From contig QNFP01000005.1 in the NCBI GenBank assembly GCA_003645535.1, positions 1-45,176 on the forward strand: DNA of 45,176 bases. The letters are read 5' to 3'. The stretch's first letter is position 1, and each line of letters opens with the position of its first letter. Below the pieces are notes generated by a model. It searched no databases, had not been told where the DNA came from, and was given only the letters and a program-made list of their open reading frames with translations. A program made the position numbers and the translations under genes. Below are positions 8,903 through 18,074 of this stretch, piece by piece. Origin of the DNA: Gammaproteobacteria bacterium (lineage in GTDB: Bacteria; Pseudomonadota; Gammaproteobacteria; Pseudomonadales; Porticoccaceae).

Positions 8903-9724
8903 ATGAGTGCGGTTAGTTGTTTTGTTGATGGTAAACCCGGTGGAGCCATTCCCGTAAGTGATCGCGGCTTCCTGTACGGGCACGGCTTGTTCGAGACTAT
9001 GCGCCTGTTGCAGGGTGAGTTACCCCTGCTGGAATTCCATTTGGCGCGTCTTGGCGAAGATGCCAGGAAACTGTCGTTAAACTGTGATCTGGATAGACTC
9101 CGACTTGAGTTAATGGATAGCCTGAATACCTTTCCTGTACAGGGCGTGGTCAAGTTGATATTGACAGCGGGTGATGGCCGCCGTGGTTATCGACCGCATG
9201 GGGAATCAAAATCGCGCTGTGTAATACAATTTTTTGAGCTGGAACGCGGCCCTGCTATCCATCGCTTGCAGGTGTGTGACTACCGCTTGCCACATAATCC
9301 AGTATTGGCTGGCATCAAGCATTTAAATCGTCTTGATCAGGTCACAGCCGCAGCAGAACTGGCACCAGGCTGCGATGGATTGTTGCTCGACCAGGAGGGC
9401 AAGGTAATCGAGGCTCTGAGTAGTAATATATTTGTGCTCTCGGAAGGCCAATGGTTGACGCCATCACTGTCCAAAGCAGGTGTATCGGGTGTCATGCGCA
9501 CAGTGTTGAAAAGAGAAATTTTTCCTGCGCTAGGCCTGGTAGCAACAGACATAGAGATGGATCTTAATGTATTGCGAGCTGCACAGGAGGTATTTATCTG
9601 TAACGCCGTAGTGGGTATCACGCCTGTTGCTGAGGTTGTCGGTATTGGACGCTGGTCGATGACGCCCCAGACTGAATTACTTAAGACAAAGCTGGCCGAG
9701 CAGTACTTATGCTTCAGCGCATAG
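8903..9724 (+). CDS. pabC: Aminodeoxychorismate lyase
   Basis: PLP enzyme of fold type IV that splits 4-amino-4-deoxychorismate into p-aminobenzoate and pyruvate for folate synthesis. The 273-residue length matches E. coli PabC (269). Motifs are the early SDRGFLYGHGLFETMR, the PLP lysine in GIKHLNRLDQV, and EALSSNIFV. The open frame extends upstream into the acpP terminator, so I use the ATG at 8903. pabB, for the preceding step, lies separately at 22393-23796. The last 16 bases overlap mltG. Confidence 0.93.
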   Translation: MSAVSCFVDGKPGGAIPVSDRGFLYGHGLFETMRLLQGELPLLEFHLARLGEDARKLSLNCDLDRLRLELMDSLNTFPVQGVVKLILTAGDGRRGYRPHGESKSRCVIQFFELERGPAIHRLQVCDYRLPHNPVLAGIKHLNRLDQVTAAAELAPGCDGLLLDQEGKVIEALSSNIFVLSEGQWLTPSLSKAGVSGVMRTVLKREIFPALGLVATDIEMDLNVLRAAQEVFICNAVVGITPVAEVVGIGRWSMTPQTELLKTKLAEQYLCFSA

Positions 9725-10785
9725 TCCTGGTTGTTGCAATTTCAAGCATACTCCTGCCCATGTTATTTTGGTTGTGGCTGGAAAACGCCGTGACACAAGC
9801 ACTATTAATCCCTGCTCAGGGGTTCGAGTTAACCGTAGCTCGCGGTGCGGGGGTCAATTTATTAGCTGATCAGCTGGTCGAGCAAAATGTGCTCAAATCT
9901 TCCCTGACACTCAAGATTTATGCCCGCTTGTTTAGTGAGGGCGATATTCAGGCCGGCGACTACCAGCTCCCGCATGGCACAACATTGCCGGCTTTATTGA
10001 CGATGTTAACTTCTGGTGCCATCAGGCACTATTCTATTACCTTTCCCGAAGGCTGGACGCTAAGCCAGTGGTGTCTGACTTTGGCCAGCACCGATAATAT
10101 AGGCCATACCCTGAGCGAAAGCTGCACGATGGAAATAGTCGAATCTCTGGGTATTGACTATGAAAACCCAGAAGGCTGGTTTGCTCCCAACACCTATGCG
10201 TATCGCTCAGGGGATAGTGATTTGTCCATATTACGCCGTGCTTATCAACAAATGAGTGTTGAGCTGAGCAAATTATGGGTTGAACGCCAGCAAGGTTTAC
10301 CCTATGCAACTCCCTATGAAGCGCTGGTGATGGCATCCATTGTCGAAAAAGAAACTGGTGTGGCTGAAGAGCGAGCGCAAATAGCCGGGGTGTTTGTGCG
10401 GCGCCTGCAAAAAGATATGCGTTTGCAGACCGATCCAACCATCATTTATGGTCTCGGCGAGCAATATGAAGGCAACCTCACCCGCCAGCACTTACAGCTG
10501 GACACAGCTTATAATACTTACCTCCACAATGGCCTGCCGCCAACACCGATCGCCAACCCAGGAGTTGCAGCTCTGGAAGCGGCATTACATCCGGCATCTG
10601 GAAATGAATTATTCTTTGTGGCCAGAGGGGATGGTAGCCATTATTTTTCCACGACCCTTGATGAGCATAATAAAGCGGTGCGCAAGTATCAGATTACTAA
10701 TCGGCCCAAAGCTTACCGGTCGCTACCTCAGCAAAAAGAGAGTGCTATTGAGAGTCCTAAAATGAGAGTGCTAAATGAGAGGTAA
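9709..10785 (+). CDS. mltG: Endolytic murein transglycosylase MltG
   Basis: Inner-membrane enzyme (formerly YceG) that cleaves nascent peptidoglycan strands and helps end glycan synthesis. The 358-residue protein has one N-terminal membrane helix (about residues 4-24), a LysM-like region near 40-110, and the YceG catalytic domain. The catalytic glutamate is E213 in ASIVEKET (E218 in E. coli). The LQTDPTIIYGLG and NTYLHNGLPPTPIANPG blocks are well kept. It overlaps pabC by 16 bp and tmk by 11 bp, so translation is likely coupled. Confidence 0.96.
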   Translation: MLQRIVLVVAISSILLPMLFWLWLENAVTQALLIPAQGFELTVARGAGVNLLADQLVEQNVLKSSLTLKIYARLFSEGDIQAGDYQLPHGTTLPALLTMLTSGAIRHYSITFPEGWTLSQWCLTLASTDNIGHTLSESCTMEIVESLGIDYENPEGWFAPNTYAYRSGDSDLSILRRAYQQMSVELSKLWVERQQGLPYATPYEALVMASIVEKETGVAEERAQIAGVFVRRLQKDMRLQTDPTIIYGLGEQYEGNLTRQHLQLDTAYNTYLHNGLPPTPIANPGVAALEAALHPASGNELFFVARGDGSHYFSTTLDEHNKAVRKYQITNRPKAYRSLPQQKESAIESPKMRVLNER

Positions 10786-11401
10786 ATTTATTACCGTCGA
10801 GGGCACCGAAGGCGTGGGCAAGAGCACTAATATCAGCTGTATCGAACAGTGGCTATCGTCTAAAGGTATTGAATTTATCACTTCACGAGAGCCCGGTGGC
10901 ACGGAATTGGGCGAGGAGATTCGCGGTTTACTGCTGGGACATCGATCGACGCCGGTTGATGATATGGCTGAATTACTGCTGGTGTTTTCGGCCAGGGCTC
11001 AACATTTGTCAGAAAAGATATTGCCCGCGTTAAATAAAGGCATTTGGGTCCTATGTGACCGCTTTACGGACGCTACCTTTGCTTATCAGGGTAGCGGCAG
11101 GGGGCTTGATACAGGGCTGATCAATACCCTTGCCGAAATGGTACAGAAACAACTGCAACCAGATCTGACACTGATGCTTGATATTGATCCCGAAATTGGT
11201 TTAGCGAGAGTTGATGGTCGGGGAGAGCGGGACCGTTTTGAAAGTCAGGAGATAGCTTTTTTTGAACGGGTTCGTCAGGGCTACAGGAAACAGATCGCCC
11301 GACAACCGGCGCGATTTCGTGTCATTGATGCCTCGCAAACCCAGAAGCAGGTAGCACAGGATGTGCGAATGGCGCTGGATGAGTTTGCGGCCAGATGTTG
11401 A
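10775..11401 (+). CDS. tmk: Thymidylate kinase
   Basis: Phosphorylates dTMP to dTDP for DNA synthesis. The 208-residue protein has the P-loop GTEGVGKST at 10-18, the DR[FY] motif in CDRFTDATFAYQGSGRG, and an arginine-rich LID segment GRGERDRFE as in the E. coli-type enzyme. The ATG lies inside the end of mltG, and the last bases overlap the start of holB. The order mltG-tmk-holB is standard for gammaproteobacteria. Confidence 0.97.
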   Translation: MRGKFITVEGTEGVGKSTNISCIEQWLSSKGIEFITSREPGGTELGEEIRGLLLGHRSTPVDDMAELLLVFSARAQHLSEKILPALNKGIWVLCDRFTDATFAYQGSGRGLDTGLINTLAEMVQKQLQPDLTLMLDIDPEIGLARVDGRGERDRFESQEIAFFERVRQGYRKQIARQPARFRVIDASQTQKQVAQDVRMALDEFAARC

Positions 11402-12378
11402 GTAAGAGTCTTACCCAGACCTTTACGCCATATCCCTGGCAAGGTAACGAATGGGAGACCTTCAGCAATTTGCTGGATACTGGTAAATTACCCCATGCCG
11501 TTTTAATTAGTGGTCCCGGTGAAATAGGAAAACGACAGTTTGCTATGGCGTTGGCAGCGCGATTGTTTTGTCAATCGCTGCTCGACGGTCGGCCCTGTTT
11601 GCAATGTAAAGGCTGTACGTTACTCGCTGGCGGCTCCCATCCCGACTTCTTCCTGCTTGAGCTCGCTGATAAAGGTAAATCAATATCGGTAGATTCGATA
11701 CGTGAGCTGGCCGAGTTTACCACTAAAACACCCATGCTCCGGGGTTGGCGAGTGGCGCTGATTGATCCTGCCGAAGCAATGACACACAACGCCGCCAACG
11801 CATTGCTGAAAACGCTGGAAGAGCCGGGTAGAGACACTTTATTGATTCTTGTCCACCAGCAGCGGGCTGAACTGCTGCCGACGATTCGCAGTCGTTGTCA
11901 ATCATTCTTGTTTCCGGTGCCAGGCCAGGCGCTCACTATCGAATGGCTGCAGAGCAATGTAGAGGTTGAAGATTACGTTGATTTGCTGGAAAAGGCCTGT
12001 TGGCGACCCTTGCGCGCTGTGCGTATAGCTGGCGATGGCGCGCTCGATCAAATCATACAAATAGAGAAGGTGCTGGCGGACGTGGCCGCCGGTCTCCTGT
12101 CGCCGGTGCTGGCGGCGGAGCAGTGTAAAACCATTCCGCCTGCTGAATTGCTTGAGAGCGTGCTGGTTCAGCAAAGTAACGTTATAGCAGCTATCGTGAA
12201 AGAAAACGGTACCCCCAGCAGGGGCCACTTCCTGTTTCTAGACCAGTTAATAGTTGCCAGACGGCAGCTGGCAAGCAAGACCAATCCCAATCCACAGTTA
12301 TTAATAGAAGAGCTACTGTTTGGCTGGCGGCGGCTACAATCCCAGCTGCAGTCAAGGCCACAGTCCCGTCCAGGATAG
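11395..12378 (+). CDS. holB: DNA polymerase III subunit delta'
   Basis: Clamp-loader subunit of the replicative polymerase. The 327-residue protein has an AAA+ fold with a degenerate P-loop (GPGEIGKRQ near residue 40), as usual for delta'. The zinc-binding cysteines are C59, C68, C71 and C74. HPDF and the segment HNAANALLKTLEEPG are conserved, as is IRSRCQ. The start overlaps the end of tmk by 7 bp. The C-terminal tail has a repeated QLQSRPQSRPG ending, probably disordered. Confidence 0.95.
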   Translation: MLSKSLTQTFTPYPWQGNEWETFSNLLDTGKLPHAVLISGPGEIGKRQFAMALAARLFCQSLLDGRPCLQCKGCTLLAGGSHPDFFLLELADKGKSISVDSIRELAEFTTKTPMLRGWRVALIDPAEAMTHNAANALLKTLEEPGRDTLLILVHQQRAELLPTIRSRCQSFLFPVPGQALTIEWLQSNVEVEDYVDLLEKACWRPLRAVRIAGDGALDQIIQIEKVLADVAAGLLSPVLAAEQCKTIPPAELLESVLVQQSNVIAAIVKENGTPSRGHFLFLDQLIVARRQLASKTNPNPQLLIEELLFGWRRLQSQLQSRPQSRPG

Positions 12379-12484
12379 TGTGGCAAATCATGATGATAGA
12401 CATGTGTTATGATTCGCGACATACACTTTCATGATTTAAAACAGGTCATGATTTAACTGCTCAACATAATAAAGGTTAAAATTA

Positions 12485-12841
12485 GTGGCTATGAATGGTG
12501 GCGGATTACGCAGCGGTATACTTAACCTATCACTGCAGGATGTAGACGAACTATATGCTTGCTATATGCCCTTTTTGAAAAATGGCGGCTTGTTTATTGT
12601 TACCCGCAAACAATTTTCGTTGGGCGATGATGTATTTGTTCTCCTGGATCTAATGAAAGAGCCGGATAAAATCCCCTTGACGGGTAAGATTGTCTGGATA
12701 AGCCCAGCAGGGAGCTCAGGGCATCGCAGACAGGGTGTTGGTATTGAGTTTCCCGCTGAGAATGGTGAGGTGCTGACCACCAAAATAGAGACTTATATCG
12801 CCGGCATGCTTAGCTCTGACAAGATGACCTACACTTTGTAA
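12485..12841 (+). CDS. pilZ: PilZ-domain protein (type IV pilus assembly PilZ)
   Basis: Founding-type PilZ, needed for type IV pilus biogenesis in Pseudomonas and not a strong c-di-GMP binder there. The 118-residue protein matches the pattern LYACYMPFLKNGGLFIVT, LGDDVFVLLDLM, GKIVWISPAG and GVGIEFP. The RxxxR and DxSxxG residues of canonical c-di-GMP-binding PilZ domains are not evident, which fits this subgroup. The start may be GTG 12485 or ATG 12491; the AAAGG upstream favours the GTG. The order holB-pilZ-tatD is as in pseudomonads. No other pilus gene is in the window. Confidence 0.93.
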   Translation: MAMNGGGLRSGILNLSLQDVDELYACYMPFLKNGGLFIVTRKQFSLGDDVFVLLDLMKEPDKIPLTGKIVWISPAGSSGHRRQGVGIEFPAENGEVLTTKIETYIAGMLSSDKMTYTL

Positions 12842-13130
12842 TGAGTCCTCTAATAAGCTCTTTCACTGGGGACGTTTTTAAAAACGGGGCAGCTTAAAAG
12901 GTACTGCTTATTAGTGCTTGCTTAAACGGCCTGCTTAAAAGAGCTGCCAAAAAGACTTCCTGGATATAAGGCTGCTTTAAGGCAATTTCGTCTCAAGTGT
13001 ACCTGCTCAATCTTTTTGCTCAGTGAATTCATACTTTGCGCATACTTGTATCGGGCCTGAAAATAAATACACCCACTATGGAAAGATTGCTTCCCCTCAA
13101 TACTTTGCGACCATTCCTGGTTAAACCATT
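12842..13130. other. Inverted-repeat-rich spacer between pilZ and tatD
   Basis: This 289-bp gap has several nested complementarities: CTAATAAGC (12850-12858) with GCTTATTAG (12906-12914), a perfect 14-bp palindrome CGTTTTTAAAAACG (12873-12886), and GGCAGCT (12888-12894) with AGCTGCC (12942-12948). The string GCTTAAA recurs three times. It may contain a terminator and the tatD promoter. I see no gene. Confidence 0.5.
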
Positions 13131-13925
13131 GTGCTGACTGATTCTCACTGCCATCTGGATCGTCTTGATCTGCAAGCGTACCAGGGATCTATCGAGAAGT
13201 TGTTAAGGGCTTGTCAGTCCGGTGGCGTGTCTCGTTATCTGTCCGTAGCTACCAGTCTTGACTCTGCTCAAACTCTACACGAACTGGTCGGGCATCTGCC
13301 TGGTGTGTATATGTCGGTCGGCGTTCATCCTCTTCAATCTGAACCACAGTCGCTACCCGATGTAGATGAATTGCTCAGTCTGGCAAGTGCTGACTATGTT
13401 ATTGCTATAGGCGAGACCGGGCTTGATAAGTATTACAGTGCCGATACGCTGGCATGGCAGCGACAGAGTTTTGTCCGCCATGCTGAAGTGGCGCAGCAGC
13501 TCGGTAAACCACTTATCGTGCACACACGGGAAGCAAAAGAAGAGACTCTCGCTATACTGCGAGATCACGTTGACCCTTCTATTGGCGGTGTCCTGCATTG
13601 CTTTACGGAAAGCTGGGATATGGCCAAAGCGGCACTCGACCTAAATTTTTATATTTCGATATCTGGTATCGTAACTTTTGGTAACGCACAGTCATTGCGA
13701 GAGACAGTCAGGAAGATTCCACTGGATAGATTGTTGATAGAAACAGATTCTCCCTGGCTCGCACCCGTGCCTTATCGCGGCAAAAAAAATGAACCGCGGT
13801 ATTTGATGGCGGTTGCGGAAAGTGTAGCCGAGCTCAAAAGCGTTTCTCTGGAGGAGCTGGCGCAGGCAACCAATGAAAACTTTGATAAGTTATTCAAGAT
13901 AAACGGTGGTGATGTACGTACCTAA
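13131..13925 (+). CDS. tatD: TatD-family metal-dependent hydrolase
   Basis: Metal-dependent (two-metal TIM barrel) DNase/hydrolase of the TatD/YcfH family; YcfH follows holB in E. coli. The 264-residue protein has the metal ligands DSHCHLD at the start, a glutamate in AIGETGLDKYY, histidines in LIVHTREA and VLHCFTE, and the aspartate in ETDSPWLAP. GTG at 13131 is used because DSHCHLD must lie near the N-terminus and no ATG is available. A small GTGA-tetraloop hairpin (13938-13953) follows the stop codon but lacks a U-tract. Confidence 0.93.
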   Translation: MLTDSHCHLDRLDLQAYQGSIEKLLRACQSGGVSRYLSVATSLDSAQTLHELVGHLPGVYMSVGVHPLQSEPQSLPDVDELLSLASADYVIAIGETGLDKYYSADTLAWQRQSFVRHAEVAQQLGKPLIVHTREAKEETLAILRDHVDPSIGGVLHCFTESWDMAKAALDLNFYISISGIVTFGNAQSLRETVRKIPLDRLLIETDSPWLAPVPYRGKKNEPRYLMAVAESVAELKSVSLEELAQATNENFDKLFKINGGDVRT

Positions 13926-14014
13926 TAGCGAACACCCCCCGATGTGAATCGGGACAAATATAGCGCAGCATTTTCGTTGAAGCTGTCTTCAAACCAAACT
14001 ACAGGAATTACCAG

Positions 14015-14635
14015 GTGCAGCAACGTATCAGAATAATGCTGGAAATGCAGGACGCGATGAATACCAGGGTTCATCCCGACTGGCGGACACAGGGGTTTGA
14101 ATGGTACCGGGCAATCTGGGTTGAGTGCGCCGAGTTACTGGATCATTACGGCTGGAAATGGTGGAAAAAACAAGATCCCGACGTCGAGCAGATTAAGCTC
14201 GAGCTTGTCGATATCTGGCATTTTGGGCTTAGTCACCTGTTGTTGAGTAACGAGGGTCAGACCGGGTTGGTGGAATATTTGGCAGCCGTATTACCCGCGG
14301 CTGCCTGTGGGAAGGACTTTCGTGTTGATCTTGAGGTATTTGCGTTGGACACCCTGAGTAGTCACGGCTTTGACACGGAGAAATTTGCAGTCCTGCTGGC
14401 TGATGCCGAGCTGGATTTTGATGAACTATACGAGCGTTATGTCGGCAAGAATGTACTTAATTTTTTTCGTCAGGATCACGGCTATCAGGATGGTAGTTAC
14501 AGCAAAATTTGGGGTGGTCGTGAGGATAATGAGCATTTGGTAGAGCTGGTCGCTGAGCTGAACTCCACTGCCCAGCATTTCCAGGACGACATTTATACCG
14601 CTCTGGCTGAACGCTATCGAGCGCTGGTGGGCTAA
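14015..14635 (+). CDS. Dimeric (all-alpha NTP-PPase type) dUTPase
   Basis: Hydrolyses dUTP to dUMP and pyrophosphate, protecting DNA from uracil and supplying dUMP for thymidylate. The 206-residue protein belongs to the dimeric dUTPase/MazG-like superfamily rather than the trimeric Dut family. It shows the metal-binding glutamates in ECAELLDHYGWKWWKK (E37, E40), the second helix ELVDIWHF (E63, D66), and the late block KNVLNFFRQDHGYQDGSY. GTG 14015 follows an AGGA at about 9 nt. An in-frame ATG eight codons later could also serve. It stands alone between tatD and mdh. Confidence 0.9.
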   Translation: MQQRIRIMLEMQDAMNTRVHPDWRTQGFEWYRAIWVECAELLDHYGWKWWKKQDPDVEQIKLELVDIWHFGLSHLLLSNEGQTGLVEYLAAVLPAAACGKDFRVDLEVFALDTLSSHGFDTEKFAVLLADAELDFDELYERYVGKNVLNFFRQDHGYQDGSYSKIWGGREDNEHLVELVAELNSTAQHFQDDIYTALAERYRALVG

Positions 14636-14702
14636 TAGCGCTGGTGGAAACGGACTGATGTAACGGGGCGCAAGGATAAGATGAAATCCCCCTTGATTGC
14701 CG

Positions 14703-14708
14703 TATAAT
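14703..14708 (+). promoter_or_regulatory. Candidate -10 element of mdh
   Basis: Perfect TATAAT 41 bp before the mdh start. No good -35 lies 16-18 bp upstream, so this is a weak call. Confidence 0.35.
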
Positions 14709-14748
14709 AGCGGCCCGTTGAATTCCACTTCTACCACGGAGATCTGCT

Positions 14749-15729
14749 TTGAAATCACCTGTTCGTGTTGCCGTTACCGGGGCTGCTGGCCAGATTAGTT
14801 ATTCCCTTTTATTCCGTATTGCAGCCGGCGAAATGCTCGGTCCCGATCAACCAGTTATCCTGCAGATGCTGGAAATTGCGCCCGCTCTTGAAGCACTCGA
14901 AGGCGTGGCTATGGAGTTAGATGACTGTGCGTTTCCACTGTTGGCGGGAATGGTGCGTACGGATGATGCCAACGTTGCCTTTAAGGATGCGGATTACGCT
15001 TTGCTGGTAGGCGCCCGGCCAAGGGGGCCTGGCATGGAACGAAAGGATTTGCTGGAAGCGAATGCAGCAATATTTTCGGCCCAGGGTAAAGCTATTAACG
15101 ATAATGCCAGCAAAGGTATAAAAGTACTGGTAGTCGGCAATCCAGCTAATACCAATGCCCTTATTGCCCAGCGCAACGCGCCGGATATAAATCCTCGTCA
15201 ATTCACCGCTATGACTCGTCTGGATCATAACAGGGCGATGACCCAGCTGGCCCAGAAAACCGGAACAACCATACACCATGTCAGCAACATGACTATTTGG
15301 GGTAACCACTCAGCCACACAGTATCCGGATTTGTATCACGCTAAAGTATCCGGTGAGACTGCCAGCGATAAAATAGAACAAAGCTGGTATGAAAACGACT
15401 TTATCCCTACGGTTCAGCAGCGTGGTGCCGCTATTATAAAGGCGCGAGGAGCATCAAGCGCCGCTTCAGCCGCTAATGCCGCCATTGGTCATATGCGCAC
15501 ATGGGCAATGGGAACAGGGCAGGATGACTGGACCAGTATGGGTGTATACAGTGATGGTAGCTATGGCATTAGTGAAGGGCTGATTTATTCTTTTCCCTGC
15601 GTTTGCAAAAATGGTGACTGGGAAATAGTTGAGGGCCTGGATATCAATGAATTCTCCCGGGAAAAAATGCAGGCCACTGAGCAGGAACTCAGCGAGGAGC
15701 GCGATGCGGTGCAACACTTGCTTCCTTAG
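14749..15729 (+). CDS. mdh: Malate dehydrogenase
   Basis: NAD-dependent oxidation of malate to oxaloacetate, a TCA-cycle step; it also links to the glyoxylate-shunt genes at 39147-43865. The 326-residue protein is the cytosolic/Burkholderia-type MDH, not the 312-residue E. coli type. It has the Rossmann loop [12 protein letters not shown], the substrate-binding [14 protein letters not shown], the catalytic aspartate region TRLDHNRA, and catalytic histidine in [13 protein letters not shown]. The start is TTG 14749, preceded by GGAG at 14738-14741 with 7 nt spacing. No ATG fits. Confidence 0.95.
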   Translation: MKSPVRVAVTGAAGQISYSLLFRIAAGEMLGPDQPVILQMLEIAPALEALEGVAMELDDCAFPLLAGMVRTDDANVAFKDADYALLVGARPRGPGMERKDLLEANAAIFSAQGKAINDNASKGIKVLVVGNPANTNALIAQRNAPDINPRQFTAMTRLDHNRAMTQLAQKTGTTIHHVSNMTIWGNHSATQYPDLYHAKVSGETASDKIEQSWYENDFIPTVQQRGAAIIKARGASSAASAANAAIGHMRTWAMGTGQDDWTSMGVYSDGSYGISEGLIYSFPCVCKNGDWEIVEGLDINEFSREKMQATEQELSEERDAVQHLLP

Positions 15730-15735
15730 CGTATA

Positions 15736-15766
15736 ACAAAGGAGCACTAAAGCGGTGCTTCTTTGT
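15736..15766. terminator. Hairpin after mdh, possible terminator without U-tract
   Basis: ACAAAGGAGCAC (15736-15747) pairs with GTGCTTCTTTGT (15755-15766) through 12 bp including one G-U, with a 7-nt loop, starting 7 bp after the mdh stop. No T-run follows, so it may protect the 3' end rather than stop transcription. Confidence 0.5.
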
Positions 15767-15923
15767 GTAGAACATGTCTTAATATGCGGTTGCGTAATGC
15801 GTTCAAAGTCTGAGGAATAGCTGATTAATTCTGGACGCGGCAGGTAGTGATTCAAAGCTTACTCAAGTTAGCCAGGTGGTTCCATTCCTATCAGGCGTAA
15901 TATCAGGAGTTAGGAGAAAGTAT

Positions 15924-16400
15924 ATGGCGTTTCCAAAAATTGGTAATATTGCACCGGCGTTCAAGCTCAAAAATCAACGCGAAGAAGTTATCTCGTTAAA
16001 GGATTTTCGAGACAAAAAAAATGTTGTACTTTATTTTTATCCAAAAGCTCAAACTCCAGGATGCATAGTACAGGCTTGCGGAATTCGAGATGCGCGTAAG
16101 GACTTTGATAAGGCCGATACTGTGGTATTGGGGGTGAGCCCTGACCCCGTTGCCCGGCTGGTTAATTTTGAAAACAAACAGTCATTGAATTTTGATTTGT
16201 TGTCGGATGAAGACCACGCGGTGGCGGATAAGTACGGAACCTGGGATTTGAAGAAATTTATGGGCCGTGAATTTATGGGTATTTTGCGCACCACTTTTAT
16301 TATCGGTAAAGATGGCCGGCTGAAATATGTGATGAATAAGGTCAAAACAAAAACTCATCATCAGGATAGTCTCGACTGGATTAAGGAAAACCTGGCCTGA
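15924..16400 (+). CDS. bcp: Thioredoxin-dependent peroxiredoxin, BCP/PrxQ type
   Basis: Reduces hydrogen peroxide and organic peroxides in the cytosol. The 158-residue protein has the PxxxTxxC active site as PKAQTPGC, with peroxidatic C47 and a probable resolving C52 five residues on, the PrxQ/BCP arrangement. The residue after C47 is Ile, where Thr is commonest. I use ATG 15924, preceded by AGGAG. The open frame runs back to 15876 but that part lacks homologous look. GKDGRLKYV near the C-terminus is typical. Confidence 0.92.
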   Translation: MAFPKIGNIAPAFKLKNQREEVISLKDFRDKKNVVLYFYPKAQTPGCIVQACGIRDARKDFDKADTVVLGVSPDPVARLVNFENKQSLNFDLLSDEDHAVADKYGTWDLKKFMGREFMGILRTTFIIGKDGRLKYVMNKVKTKTHHQDSLDWIKENLA

Positions 16401-16492
16401 GTGTCTATTCGACGCAACGAGCATCGTTCGTGTTTTAGTTTTTATCAATTAGTTTATTCGTTTAATTTATTTGTTTAGTTAAGGGGCTCTCT

Positions 16493-16822
16493 ATGTCTTT
16501 TTTTATATCTTCAGCCATGGCGGCGCCAGCAGCGCCGGGCGAACCTAACCCGCTGATCACCGTCGTTATGTTCGGTGGCCTATTTTTGTTTATGTATCTG
16601 GTCATTATTCGCCCACAGCGCAAGCGGCAAAAAGAACATCGCTCTCTGGTGGAAAACCTGGCCAAAGGTGATGAAGTTGTCACTAACAGCGGTATTCTTG
16701 GCAAAATAGCAAAGATAGATGGAGAATATCTGGTGCTGGATGTTTCTGACACGGTGGAGCTTAAGTTTCAGCGTGCGGCTATTCATGCAGTGTTACCAAA
16801 AGGTACTATTAAAGCAATATAA
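16493..16822 (+). CDS. yajC: YajC, SecDF-associated membrane protein
   Basis: Single-helix inner-membrane protein that joins the SecDF-YajC subcomplex of the Sec translocon and binds AcrB in E. coli. The 109-residue product aligns along its whole length with E. coli YajC: MSFFISSAMAA, one hydrophobic helix (about 21-41), IIRPQRKRQKEH, LAKGDEVVTNSG and the end VLPKGTIKAI. Normally it sits in tgt-yajC-secD-secF; here it stands alone between the peroxiredoxin and dcyD genes. A GGGGC stretch serves as a weak binding site. Confidence 0.93.
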   Translation: MSFFISSAMAAPAAPGEPNPLITVVMFGGLFLFMYLVIIRPQRKRQKEHRSLVENLAKGDEVVTNSGILGKIAKIDGEYLVLDVSDTVELKFQRAAIHAVLPKGTIKAI

Positions 16823-17007
16823 GGCTTTTTCTCAATTGATAATTTCGGTTTGCTTTTGCCCAATGATGCCGCGACAAACAATATTGTAAAAAGAGCTTTA
16901 GCGCAAAGGTCCCAACAAAGTTGTCAGTACCCGCTTCAAGGTATAGTGGGTTTGCCATAAGATGAGCAATCTTTTCGTTTAAGCTAAATGCTGGAAGGAA
17001 GACTCAT

Positions 17008-18033
17008 ATGCGCAGCATAGATTATCCGCCTCGCCTTTCCCTGGCTCGTTTACCTACTCCTTTTCAGCCTCTCGACAGACTATCCGAACAATTGGGTGGA
17101 CCAAGAATCTGGGTAAAGCGCGACGATCTAACTGACTGTGCGCTCAGTGGTAATAAAATTCGTAAACTGGAATTCACCCTGGCTCGTGCCCTGGAGCAGG
17201 GGTGCGACACGCTAGTTACCTGTGGTGGAGTGCAGTCAAATCACTGTAGAGCCACGGCCATACTCGGCGCTCAGCTTGGCCTTAAGGTGCATTTGATTTT
17301 GCGTAATGAAGGGCGTAACGAAGAGCGTAGGGAAGGCGTAACAAACGATATTCCGGATGGTAATCTTTTCCTTGATTATCTTTGTGGCGCACAGGTCTCT
17401 CTGTACGAAAAAAAGAAATTTCAACACGATTTGCCTGAGCTTTTTGATCACTGGTGCAAATATTATCAGGCATCAGGCCGTAAACCTTATACCATTCCGA
17501 CCGGGGCGAGTGACGGCACTGGCGTATGGGGGTATGTGCATTGTGTTCCGGAGTTAATTGCTGACTTTGACAAGACTGGCATCAACCCACGTACCATTTT
17601 CCATGCAACAGGCTCCGGTGGTACGCAGGCAGGATTGACCGCCGGTGCTGCACTTTACCAGCTGGCCGTAAATATCATTGGCATAGCAGTTTGCGATAAT
17701 GAACAATATTTTCAAAACAAAGTGCGCGCTGATATCGAGCAATGGCAAAGCCTTTATGGGGTAGAACTTGAACCGAGTTCGATTACCATTCAGGTTGATG
17801 ACCGCTATGTCGGTCCGGGTTATGCTCAGGCCACTGCCGAAGTGTTTGACACCATCCGTCATCTGGCCTCGCTGGAAGGCGTGATCTTTGACCCAATTTA
17901 TACCGGCAAAGCCTTCCATGGAATGATAGATAAAATCAGACGTGGTGAGCTTGATGGCCAATCAGATATTGTGTTTATTCATACGGGTGGTATCTTTGGT
18001 TTGCTGAGTCAACGAGACTTTTTGTCTATTTGA
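17008..18033 (+). CDS. dcyD: D-cysteine desulfhydrase / ACC deaminase family
   Basis: PLP enzyme of fold type II that breaks D-cysteine into pyruvate, sulfide and ammonia; relatives act on 1-aminocyclopropane-1-carboxylate. The 341-residue protein has the PLP lysine K50 in SGNKIRKLEF, then TCGGVQSNHCRATA, and ATGSGGTQAG for phosphate binding. The C-terminal HTGGIFGLLSQ is typical. Family resemblance is clear, but substrate cannot be read from the sequence. A GGAAGGA precedes the ATG. The AGCS transporter gene follows after 41 bp and could be co-transcribed. cysB lies 2.5 kb downstream. Confidence 0.85.
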   Translation: MRSIDYPPRLSLARLPTPFQPLDRLSEQLGGPRIWVKRDDLTDCALSGNKIRKLEFTLARALEQGCDTLVTCGGVQSNHCRATAILGAQLGLKVHLILRNEGRNEERREGVTNDIPDGNLFLDYLCGAQVSLYEKKKFQHDLPELFDHWCKYYQASGRKPYTIPTGASDGTGVWGYVHCVPELIADFDKTGINPRTIFHATGSGGTQAGLTAGAALYQLAVNIIGIAVCDNEQYFQNKVRADIEQWQSLYGVELEPSSITIQVDDRYVGPGYAQATAEVFDTIRHLASLEGVIFDPIYTGKAFHGMIDKIRRGELDGQSDIVFIHTGGIFGLLSQRDFLSI

Positions 18034-18074
18034 TAAAGCGAGCAAATCCAATAAAAACAATAGGATAAGATCAA

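Noticed and set aside
14426-14758. 110-codon minus-strand frame between the dUTPase and mdh genes
   Set aside because: Overlaps the conserved dUTPase C-terminus and the mdh promoter region; no domain.
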